DNA of 64,000 nucleotides from Piper betle (Eukaryota; Streptophyta; Magnoliopsida; Piperales; Piperaceae): the NCBI GenBank assembly GCA_033002965.1, contig JAURVB010008515.1, positions 26,586 through 90,585 on the forward strand, read 5' to 3'. The position numbers were made by a program, and so were the translations under genes. The notes under the pieces were generated by a model that searched no databases, was not told where the DNA came from, and worked only from the letters and a program-made list of their open reading frames with translations. This document shows positions 25,626 through 35,674 of this stretch, piece by piece. How positions within the stretch are numbered: the stretch's first letter is position 1; each line of letters starts with the position of its first letter.

Positions 25626-27030
25626 GTTCGTACAATTACGTTTCGGAGCTATGGAGGAAGAAGCAGTCGGACGTGATGGGTTTATGCAGAGGATGAGGTG
25701 CTAGGACTACCGCCAGCACCCTTCCATTGTGCGGGTCACGTCGCCCACAAGGCCCGCCGGCTGCACTACGAGGCCAAGCAGGTATCGTTGGGTTTTTTGC
25801 TCATTGAACGTGTTATTTGATTCGGTATTGTTAGCTTTGAGGTGTGCAAGGCTGGATTTTTGTGTTCAGAAAACAAGGTTAGATGATGGATTGTTGGTTT
25901 CTATAAGAACAGAATGATCGTTGAAGTACGATGTGGTAGGGAGGAGCTGGTCAGTGTTGTCACGTTGAGGAGTGTTTGCCTTCAATTGTCGTCCTGTTTC
26001 TGGAAGTTTGCATGTTGTGCGAAATGTTGATCCTAATTTATACAGCATTTGTATTTGCATTCGGTGTTGATAGTTTTTGTAGGAAGTTCACCTGTTTATG
26101 TTGCAAATAAGGAATCAGATATGATCATTAATGTACTTGAGCATTCGTGTTTAGAATGCTTGCTTAGTGTTGGAAGGGGGAGTTCCTTGATCTAAAACTC
26201 GAGGTTTTTCACATTTTTGGTGCTTTTAGTTTTTGTAGCGATACCAATGCTTGACTGAAGTGTGTGATATGTAATCATTTGATGTTCATATTTTATTGTA
26301 GTGTCTAGCCTCCTTCTAGGCTACTGATTTGATTATGGATGGAAACAGCAACTGCTATTATTGATGTTATATCTTGTGGATTAGACTTCGAGAATTTTTG
26401 TTGTCCATTTTGTATAAATAATATATTGTTTGGAAAGAATGGCGCATTTATGTTGCAAAGTATGTCTTTTGGAAACTGTTTATGATTTATGTTCTTCTCT
26501 GTCAGGGATATGTAATTTATCGCGTTCGTGTCAGACGTGATAGTAGAAAGAGGCCAGTGCCAAAGGGTGGTGTTTATGGAAAACGTACCAACCAGGGTAT
26601 TACCCAACTTTCGTTTCAAAGAAACTAGCGTTCTGTAGCTGAGGAACGTGCTGGTCGCAAGCTGGGAGGGCTTAAGGTCCTGAATTCCTACAGGATCAAT
26701 CAGGTAAAATGGTCAACTAATCTGCTTAAATTTCTGATCTGTTTAGGTTGGTGCTAATTTATTTGAACATGCATGTATTTGTAGGATTCCACTTACAAGT
26801 ATTTTGAGGTTATTCTTGTCGATGCTGCCCATAAGGCCATCCGCAATGATCCAAGGATCAACTGGGTTTGCAACCCAGTGCACAAGAACAGGGAGCTTCG
26901 CGGCCTTACCTCTGCCGGCAAGAAATACAGGGGCCTAAATGGTAAGGGTCACCTGCACCACAAGGCGCGTCCATCCCGCAGAGCTAACTGGAAGAGGAAC
27001 AATACCCCTTCTCCTCGACGCTATCGGTGA
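25626..27030 (+). pseudogene. Ribosomal protein eL15 pseudogene (intron-containing)
   Basis: Three exons of 60S ribosomal protein eL15 are visible: about 25626-25781 (YVSELWRKKQSDVM), 26506-26703 ([33 protein letters not shown]) and 26785-27030 ([37 protein letters not shown] stop). The expected start codon is missing: the position reads GCAGGTTCG. There is a frameshift after SDVM, a TAG where Trp is expected in RCW, loss of bases in the RPDKARR segment, and a TAG in exon 2 in place of the Lys of QRNKR. Splice sites at the introns look intact, so this is a duplicated, not a retroposed, copy. Exon 3 is fully open, which suggests recent decay. Confidence 0.9.
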
Positions 27031-27363
27031 AGTGGGTAACACTATCAAAAGTGTTATGCTTTGTTTTTGCTCTTCCTGTTTTAGGGTGGTAATTAAGATT
27101 GATGTTTATTGTTCAGACGTGAAGTTTTGTGACAGTATATCTAAACTGCTTTTTCTTCAAATTGCTTCGTAAATTGGATGTTTTTTCTTGATAACAGCCG
27201 CAATTGATTGTTGGAACTTAGAACAGGTATTATTATTTCTTCGAAATTTATACATCGTAGGGCAAAATCCTTTGTGACAGAAAAATTATCTTTCATTGTA
27301 TAAGACAGTTTCATTTAACAGATTCTAATAAATGTAGGAGATTCAACTAAAAAGAATTATAAC

Positions 27364-27400
<37 letters not shown>

Positions 27401-27635
27401 TTTACAAATTAAAGTACTATATTTTATCTGATCATTCAATTAGAATTTGTTTTTATAATTAGCACCGGATTTTATTTCTAACATATTTTATTTTATTATG
27501 TATCATTTAATTTATCTCAGAAATGGTCCATGAAATTTACATCTGACTAGGCTGTGGCGCAATATTTTACCTAATATTATCTCATACGGAGTTTGTAATT
27601 TCTATGACAAGTTGAGAATTGAGAGTAACAATAAT
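27031..27635. other. Convergent intergenic region with AAT microsatellite
   Basis: The region lies between the eL15 pseudogene and the oxidoreductase stop. (AAT)n at about 27361-27401 is the only clear feature; the remainder is AT-rich. Confidence 0.5.
27361..27401. repeat. (AAT)n microsatellite
   Basis: About thirteen consecutive AAT/ATA units lie between convergent genes. Confidence 0.9.
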
Positions 27636-30292
27636 CTATACTTCCTCCATAACTTCATTAATGGATACAAAGCGCCCTTTCACAATTGAGAGTTGTGCTG
27701 CAACTCCAATGGCAACTGAGAACAACCCATCCTGTAAATCCACAGCTGGCAATCGATTGAACTCGTCTTTCACCGCAGACAAGAAATTAAGATGTTCCAA
27801 ATAACTCGATCCATGATGCAGTCCGTCATATCTGTAATATTCAATGATTCAAAGAGACATGAAAAAATTGCAAACTACCAATTCACTCAATGTGTAATGC
27901 GAAAAAGCCATATTAGCAAGTATGAAATTTAGTAGAAAACGCTTTCGTTCATTGTAATTTAAGTTTGCGAAACCGAACACCTTACAGACCCAATTCAACT
28001 CAATGCAATTAAAAGAGAGGAAGGAATTGAAGGATTGATAGCATACTTTATTCGATGATCAACTGCCTTTATGGTTTCAACTCCATCTCTCCCAGCTGCT
28101 CTCTTGCCCACACACACAATGCTCTCTGGTACAAAAGCTTCTCCCTGGCACAAGCAATGGACTTATCAAGATTCCAGAATAGTAAGTTACACGCAAAAAT
28201 CTCATTTCATGATGGCAGATGGAGCTCACATATTTCTCGAAATAATGGAAGCTGAGTAGCACCATAAGAATTACCTTGCCAATTTCTCCTACAACTGATA
28301 TTTCTTGTTCATTTTTGCTGCCTTCGGCAAACATGCAAAGATCCAGCATGCCACGAGTTCCATTATCAAACTCGATGATTACAAATGCGTTGTCAATGAT
28401 ATCAGGAACCTGCTTACAGTTAAAATTGTAGACATTCAACACATGCTATCCCTCACTGAAAAGCGAGATTAATTAATGTAGACAATGGTGGTTTTGCCAG
28501 TTGGTCTGACAAAGTGGAGATCAGCTAGAGCAGTAGCGCATCATCAGTGATCCTATATTGTTTCACATGAAAAGAGGAAAACAGAAAATAAACTTTGCAC
28601 GGGATTGTGTCAATACTAGGAACAATGGCCAAATTCTTACAAACTGATTTCTCATATCTGAATCTGTGATTGATAATTTCAATTTTGAGTAGAGTAGCAT
28701 TTGCGAGTAAGAAATTAACCTTTCCATCATAAATTTCATCCTTGTGATTGACGTCCATAGCACCAGAAGCCATCACTCGTACAGGATTTGCAGCCACAAT
28801 AAGCCTCATCAAGTCAAAAAAGTGACAGCATTTCTCCACCAGTGTGCCACCAGTATTAGCATTGAATCTGTTCCAATTGTTTACCTACAATATATGAAAC
28901 AATAAATTCTTGCCATGACCCTCTAATTGATATTTTAGCTTAGATAGTTGAGAGGAAAACCTTAACAAGAAAAGGGAAACGGTGCTCACGAATGGCCACC
29001 ATTTTGATCCGCCCAATCTGGCCTGCTTTTACAATCTCTATTAACTTTGCAACAGGAGGCATATATCTGTATTCAAGTCCAACTTGTACAAGAATCTCGG
29101 GTCGTTTCCTTGCAGCTGCTATGACCTACTAACAGTCCCACAAATATTGATACAGCTTAAAAGATCATCCCAAAATCAACCTCAAGGGGAGCCATCAGTT
29201 TTCAGAATTTATAGACATGAGATTGACCTGCTTGCAGTGTTCAACGGTGGTGCATAAGGGTTTCTCAACAAGTATGTGATGGGGCCTTGGGTGGGCAACG
29301 ATATCCATTAAAATCTCATAATGAGTCATGTTTGGACTTGACACAACCACCACATCACATAACCCACTGTCCAAAAGCTCTTGATGCCGAGAGAATACCT
29401 GAATGAAATGCCTTTTTCATAATAATATACACAATATGTTCATTCAGAAGAACTAAATATCAATGCTAAGTCCTGAAACTCAAACTACAAGGTGTATAAA
29501 AGTGCTGGCCTCGAGGAGGACATTAAAAACCCATAAACAGGAAAAGAAAGTGTAGACCTGGAAGACTAAATTTACTGATTTACACCACTTTTCAGTTTTG
29601 AACTTCAGCACACCAACAAAGCTAACTAGCAAACAAAATTTACACTACAGTCATAACAAGTTCAACTACTTAAAAGATTAATTGAAAGACCCAGAAATAG
29701 AAAAGAAAGATTTGACCTTGACGGCAACATTTATCACACTTTTATCAGTTTTGAACTCCATCTACACCAACAAAGCTAACCAGCAAGGCAGCAGCCAACA
29801 TTTACGCTACAACCATATCAATTTCAACAGCTTAAAAGAATAAGTCTAAGCCTCGGAAATAGAAAAGAGACAATTTCAACATTTGCACCACTTTTTCCAG
29901 TTCCGAGCTCCATCCATACCAACTCCGCTAACAAGCAATTTAACAACATTTAAATTACAACCACAACAATGCCAACTACTCAAACGCTTAATTCAAAGAC
30001 CCAGAAACAGAAAAGGAGACAATTGCCCCTTAAGAACAAAATTGACACTACTTTTCACTTTTGAGCTCCATCCAAAGCAGCAAAGCTTACCATCAAACAG
30101 CAGTTCCACAACAACCACAGTAGTTTCAACAACTAAAAAGATTAATTCCAATCCAAATCGACCTTGAGGGCAACTATCACACCGCATTTTCAAGTTTTGA
30201 GCTGATCCATCCACACCAACAAACATCATTATCACTACAATCACAACAATCCAAACTTCTTTTAACTGTTTAGTCACGAACTCCAAGAGGGG

Positions 30293-30336
<44 letters not shown>

Positions 30337-30534
30337 ATGGACCTTGAGGGGCCAGTGGAAGGAGGCGGCCAAGTCGAGGGCCTGGTGCTGGGAGGGCGGG
30401 TGGGGGTCGGCGACGCAGGTGACGCAGGCTCCGTCGGGGCGGAGGTGAGCCAGGTTGATCATGTGCTCCCTCCCCATCATCCCCACCCCTACTATCCCGT
30501 ACCTCACCGTCGCCGTCGCCATCGCCGCCGCCAT
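27636..30534 (-). CDS. Gfo/Idh/MocA-family NAD(P)-dependent oxidoreductase
   Basis: Seven exons join in frame to 373 residues: 30343-30534, 29228-29398, 28961-29125, 28720-28884, 28275-28409, 28047-28144, 27636-27831. The N-terminus has a Rossmann nucleotide-binding motif, [13 protein letters not shown] (GxGxxG at residues 16-21). The family's EKP motif is at residues 109-111 ([11 protein letters not shown]), followed by [11 protein letters not shown] and [25 protein letters not shown], which has the conserved active-site-region pattern ending in a His-containing helix. The C-terminal half is the GFO_IDH_MocA alpha/beta domain. Family members act on sugars or cyclitols such as inositol; the substrate here cannot be read from sequence. 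The protein resembles the uncharacterised Arabidopsis At4g17370-type oxidoreductase. A 37-nt GA tract lies just inside intron 1. No stops or frameshifts were seen. Confidence 0.93.
30297..30333. repeat. (GA)n microsatellite at the start of oxidoreductase intron 1
   Basis: About 18 GA units on the + strand, that is CT units in the transcript, begin about 9 nt inside the intron after a weak GTCCAT donor. Confidence 0.9.
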
Positions 30535-30823
30535 CTCCCTCTCCTCTTCTCTGGCGGCCGAGCTCCTCCACGGTCGACGCCACTCGTATTCAGCAATTCA
30601 CGCAAAACAAAGATAGGAATGTTATTGAGTCCGAAGGCGATGCTCCTCATTGGTGAATAATGATGCTTTTAAACTTCATTACCATATTCATAATAATCAT
30701 AACAAATAAATCAATGGGGCATACAATTTTTTTTTATATTGACATCAGTTGCACAAAGCCTTATTTATGTTATATATATTATTAACTGATTTTTTACAAC
30801 AACTATATATATATATATATATA
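30535..30823. other. Promoter/5' UTR of the oxidoreductase and (TA)10
   Basis: GC-rich leader up to about 30590, then AT-rich DNA ending in a 20-nt TA repeat (30804-30823) that abuts the foldback element. Confidence 0.45.
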
Positions 30824-31406
30824 GGAGTGATTTGCTGTACTGCAGCACAGCCAAGATGGCTGTGCTGCAGTGTTTCAGCCGTTGGATCAAATCCAACGGC
30901 TGAAACATGACAACCATAAAAATAAAAAAATTTGCTCCGCCGCCGGCCGCCGCCGCCGCCGCCGGCCGATGCGTCGCCGCCACCCCAGCCGACGCGACGC
31001 CACCCCCTGCCCCACCCGTCGCCGCCCCGCCGGGCGGCGGCGACGTATCCGCCGGGCGACTGGGCGGCGGATCTAGCCGCCCCGGGTCTTCCCTTACCGG
31101 CCCGCCACCCCGCCGCGCGACGCCCCCGCCCGCCACCCCGCCGCGCCCCCCTCGGCCTCCGCCCGCCACGCAGCCGTGCCGCGCCCCGCGCCCCCGTCCC
31201 CTGTCGCCGGCGCCCCCGGCCATCGCCGGCGCCGGGCAGCCTTCCCGCCCCTCCGCCGTCGCTGCTGCGGCGGCGCGCGCGCCGGCGCCGCCCCCCTTTT
31301 TTCCTTTTTTTTTTTAGATCTTGGCCGTTGGATGCTAATCCAACGGCCAAGATCATACTGCAGCACAGCCAAGATGGCTGTGCTGCAGTACAGGAAGATT
31401 TATTCC
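30824..31406. mobile_element. Foldback/MITE-like element with four perfect hairpins and a GC-rich core, inserted in a TA repeat
   Basis: The 583-bp unit is bounded by (TA)10 on the left (30804-30823) and (AT)10 on the right (31407-31426). Each end has an outer hairpin, ACTGCAGCACAGCCA-AGA-complement (30839-30871 and 31357-31389, 15-bp arms). Each end also has an inner hairpin with the core CCGTTGGAT...ATCCAACGG (30871-30907, 17-bp arms, CAA loop; 31317-31354, 17-bp arms, GCTA loop). The outermost bases form imperfect inverted ends (GGAGTGATTT.GCTGTACTG against GGAATAAATCTTCCTGTACTG). The core (about 30945-31300) is extremely GC- and CpG-rich with no credible protein. The structure resembles non-autonomous elements that target TA microsatellites, such as rice Micron; the family assignment is an inference. 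Confidence 0.8.
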
Positions 31407-32204
31407 ATATATATATATATATATATTGTTAAGCAAAGAAAACAGAGCCAATCGAGTACATGGTAATTTGCACATCCTTGCCATCTTGGGGAGGTGGCCC
31501 GCTGGTACATTTTAAGTACGACTAAACCATTGGAGTAACAAAAAATATTCATATTGTCAAAAAGAATTTTTCCATTTGAAGTTATGTGTGAGGGCATGGA
31601 TGTCTATAATTATAAAAATTGGCCGATTCCGATGGTTGGAGAGGGGAGTCCTAGGGTGTAAGGGGAAATAGGGTGGGGGAGACCAGGTCGGGAGCTCCAC
31701 AACGGCCATAGTGGAATCATGTCCTTCTCCACCTTGTGGACACTAGGCAGTGGTCGAAAAGATAGGGGATGATTTGGCGACGTGTTGGCAGTGATCGGTG
31801 ATGTCGATTAGCAATAGTGCGGCAACTGGGGGCAACGTCGACAACGTGAATCGGGCAGTGTTGAGAGTTTAGGAGGAGAGAAGTGTAAGGAGGGGAAAAA
31901 TAGGTCGATGGTAATGTAGTAAATAAAAGTTTTTATAATAAATTTTAAAAAAATCTTAAAAATAAGAAAAAAAATTAATAAAATATAATACACACCAGAA
32001 CATCATAATAATATATTATATAACTAATAACTCACCTAAATTACTTTATAACGCGTCTTAATACGTTGTATAACTCAATTGATTTTAACCGATTTTTAAT
32101 GAATTGGTCTCATGACTCCTTTCCAATTGGATTAAATGTCAGATTCCAAATTTTGCAACTATAAATCAATCAAAAATGATAACAACTCTTGCAAACCTGT
32201 GTTC
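31407..32204. other. Intergenic DNA between foldback element and LINE
   Basis: It begins with (AT)10 (31407-31426). The rest is AT-rich or low-complexity sequence without a gene; the 3' tail of the minus-strand LINE probably lies in its right part, but no clear poly(T) marks the end. Confidence 0.35.
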
Positions 32205-34469
32205 TCAAGTAAAAAGCAAAGTTGCACGAAAAACCATTAGTTCAGACTTCTGACCATCACCGCCAACGAAGAAACCAGCTGCAGCAAAGAAAGGCTTAGA
32301 GGAGTCTCTCCCGCAAACAAAACTCCAAACATGGTGGTCGTTACGAGAGTCATAGCTTCCATCAACACTAATGATAATATCATAAGTCTTCGGGACAAAA
32401 GATATGTGAGGGATAAGAGTCATCCATTGTCCTCACCAAGTCCAAAACCTGCAGCATAGACTTTCGAATAGGAGAGCCACCTGGCATTAAACATAGCAAG
32501 AACGGAGTCTATATTATGCTTTGGGGACCTGTTGAACAAGAAGTCATTCCGAATATTCCAAATAAGATCAAATAATGTAAGCAGTTTAATTACTAGAATT
32601 TTTAAGCCTTCTTCTTTATTACTTTGAAGGCTAACAACAGCCTTGACAAAATCCAGAAAACCACGGAGTAATCTGGCAAATAAAAGTAATCTGGCAAAAT
32701 CACAATTGAGAAACAGGTGGAGAGAAGACTCAATGTCTCCATTTCGAAAGGGAACAACCAACAAGTAGGATCAACTTGAATTCCTTTAGCTAGCAGGCAA
32801 ACCTTTTTAGGGAGCAAACTTGTGCCAATTCGCCGATCAAGAAAGGTCAATCGAGGGGAGGGGGGAATTTTGATCTTCCACCAAATTTTTCACAATTTGA
32901 TCACACCAGCCAACAAGTGAGAATCACTTAGACTTCGTACTACAGACTTTACCGAGAAAATATCATTTCTTGTAGGGCACCACATGAGTTGATCCAAACA
33001 AGATATGACAGGTGGGAGTTTCAGAATATGAAAGGCATCATCCGGATGGAATGTATGTTTCATCTTGGGATAGTTCCACTTACCTTTATTCTTGTAGCAT
33101 AGAAAAGACACGGTGATTAAGAAGGGATTGATACCGAGGGTTAACACGAGGAATGAAATCTGAACAATTTGGTACGGAAGTTTCCAACCCAAACTTCACA
33201 TTTCTGCTGTCCCCAACAGCCCAACAATCTTTATTCTGCATTATAGAGTTTGAATACCCTTATCAATACGTCTCCACACAAAAGAAGTACAGGAATTCCT
33301 TGGATGAGAAGCCCACCATCCCACACCTCTTTCATATTTCGATGCTAAAAATCGAGATAGAAGAGATTGAGGGTTAGAGATAATTCTCCATGCAAGCTTT
33401 GTCAACATTGTTTGCTTCATGGTAGTAAGGTCCCTTATTTCAACGCCTCCAACAAATTTGGATTGACAAATATGCTTCCAACTTAGAAGCCTGCAAAATT
33501 TATCACTGCTTTTGCCCCACCAAAATTTAGATTGTAGAAGATTGATTTGCGTGATGGCTTTCTTTGGGATATCATAGCAGCTCATAGTGTAATTTGTTGT
33601 AGTGTTGGTAACTGAAGCAATAAAGCAAGATCTCCCGGCAAAAGACAGGTTGAAGCATTCCATCTTCTCAATCTGCTGACTATTCGACCAATAATAGGAG
33701 TGAACCATTTAGCTTTCTCTTTCCCCCTTAAAATTGGCATACCAAGGTAAGTAAAATAGTCTGACATTTCAGAAATCTCTATCAAGTGGAGAATGTGTCT
33801 TTGAAGACAACGATTGACATTGGAATTGAGAAGACATCTTGATTTTTGTAGGTTGATTTGCTGACCAGAAATAGAGAATGTGTCTTTGAAGACAACGACA
33901 TTGGAATTTAGAAGACATCTTGATTTTTGTAGGTTGATTTGCTGGCCAGAAATATCTTCATACTGATTGAGATCAGATTTAATAACCGTTACTTTAGAGA
34001 TATTAGCTTTGCACAAGACCAAAATGTCATCAGCAAAAATTAAATGGTATATAGAGGGGGATTCCTCAGCAATTTTAATACCATGAATATCTCCATTCAA
34101 TTCAGACTTTTTAAGAAGCCTAGAGAGACCCTCAGAAGTAATGATAATAAATAAATAAGGAGAAAGAGGACGAATTCCTCTTGATGAAATATAACAACCA
34201 TAAGGAGCTTCATTAACCATTATAGAGAGAGATACTGTAGAGATGTTTTTGGTAGATCTTAAGTATCTGAAAATCCCACACATTTCATAACTTGAATTAG
34301 ATAATCTCACTTAAGTCTATCAAAGGCTTTTGACATATTAAACTTGAGAGCACAATTAGAAAATCTTTTTGGTTTGTACCTTAATGATTTGATGCATTCA
34401 CTAGCAATAACCACATTATCAATAATGTGACGACCTTTAACAAAGGCACTTTGCTCTTAGCTAATACAT
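32205..34469 (-). mobile_element. Plant LINE, 3' half (reverse transcriptase, zinc-finger and RNase H remnants)
   Basis: Read on the minus strand, with frameshifts and stops, the order is that of plant L1-type ORF2. EQSAFVKGRHIIDN and a degraded MSKAFDRLK lie at 34310-34455. RGIRPLSPYLFIIITSEGLSRLL and the catalytic HLIFADDILVL are within 33700-34310. SDYFTYLGMPILRGK is followed by WKHICQSKFVGGVEIRDL. A zf-RVT-like segment (about 32600-33200) and an RNase H-like ISVDGSYDSRNDHH (about 32330-32420) complete the series. The element is inactive. It continues at 40258-41770 and is interrupted by the nested LTR element. An 85-bp tandem duplication lies inside the RT region (33790-33955). Confidence 0.88.
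33790..33955. repeat. 85-bp tandem duplication inside the LINE RT region
   Basis: 33790-33874 is repeated at 33875-33955, with a 4-nt loss and few substitutions. On the minus strand it repeats the segment ISGQQINLQKSRCLLNSNV, so this RT copy could not have been functional after the duplication. Confidence 0.85.
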
Positions 34470-35674
34470 TGTTTGTGCAAAACTAAGAATTATTTTGCAC
34501 AAACACAAGAAAAATATGTGGTGTATAAAAGGGGGGCTATTTCATCGCTTGTTTAGAGGGCTTATGCGAAACAAAATTAGAGTTCAGAGTTAGACTAAAG
34601 AACCCGGTGTCTTTGAAACGTATTATAATTAATTATCAACTACTAAGAATAAAAATAGAGCACCTGGCACAAAAATTGAATTTTTATTAATGTATGCAAC
34701 GAGTACAAAAACAACAAAGATTTATTTTTTTATTAAGAATTTTCTTTCAATCTCTCACAATAAAAGCTTGAAAAATAATCACAAAATAATCCGGTGTTGA
34801 TACATGAGATCTTGGAGGCCCATAGAGCAAAACTTGCAGGTGTATCCCAACACTAACCAAATCAGAATTGGTTAGCCCATCAGTGCAAATACACGCGTTC
34901 AACCAACCGTTTCAACCAGGCTGACCGAGAGAAACTTGCTCAAACTGCACGAGTTGGTTCAAGTCTAACTAGCCTGCCCATATCAGAACACGTGTCTAAT
35001 CGCTCAAACTAATTAGGCCAAGAAAATTGAATCCAATTGATGCAAGTTGAGTTAGAAAGGTTTGGCCTGCCCATGTCAATATACATGTCTAGCCCCTTTT
35101 ACCAACCAGCCTGATCAAAACGGTAACTCAACTAAGTCGGGAATTAAATGTAAACCAATTTATATGATTAAATAGGTTTTCTAAAACTTCTTACTCCTAA
35201 ACCTAGCCTTTCAGCCTAACTTTCTAAAAACCTTCTAATCTGTGAAAAAAAATTTGAGAATGAGAGGTTCTATTTATAGAAATAAAGAGGGGTATATAAT
35301 TATTAGGGTACCTATGGATACTCACTTCTGATTAGTTGGCGGTAAGATGAATTTTTAATTTAATAATATTTATTTTCATCCCTTAAAATGACTTACCTTA
35401 GAACAAGTAAGAAGAGTACGGGTGGTCTCATAAAGAAGGGCAATTTTGTAATTAAGATACCCTTCTCCTCAACGTCACCAACACTAAATTTTCTTATATT
35501 TTTTCCCAATAAAGGCTACACTGTTGATAATTTAACCATTATAGGTCCTTCTACATAAGACATGATTTTCTCAATTAATAAATTTGGGCCTTTTCTCATA
35601 ATAATAACTAATTAAACGCTATGTCCTTATTCTTATTATTCTTATCTTTTTTATCTATTTTTTATGTGTACACA
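34470..35674 (-). repeat. 3' LTR of the nested Ty3-type element (1205 bp)
   Basis: It runs from TGTTTGTGCAAAAC to GTGTACACA and is collinear with 39536-40252. Shared blocks include TTTTGCACAAACA(C/T), GTATAAAAGGGG, ACACGCGTT(C/T)AACCAACC, AACGTCACCAACAC and CTCATAATAATAAC(T/C)AATTAAA. It is longer than its partner by a block near its low-coordinate end. Flanking TACAT (34465-34469) resembles CACAT at the other end of the element (40253-40257), a plausible 5-bp target duplication with one mismatch. Confidence 0.82.

Noticed and set aside
27361..27401. CRISPR-like regular repeats
   Set aside because: This and similar arrays are plant microsatellites without spacers.
30745..31432. Long overlapping open frames on both strands rich in Pro/Arg/Gly/Ala
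   Set aside because: They arise from the GC-rich core of the foldback element, which is poor in stop codons in all frames; no domain and no splice context.
34520..34550. TATAAAAGGGG as the promoter of a plus-strand LTR element
   Set aside because: gag, protease, PBS relic and LTR order all indicate the minus orientation, so this motif sits at the wrong end and is probably coincidental.
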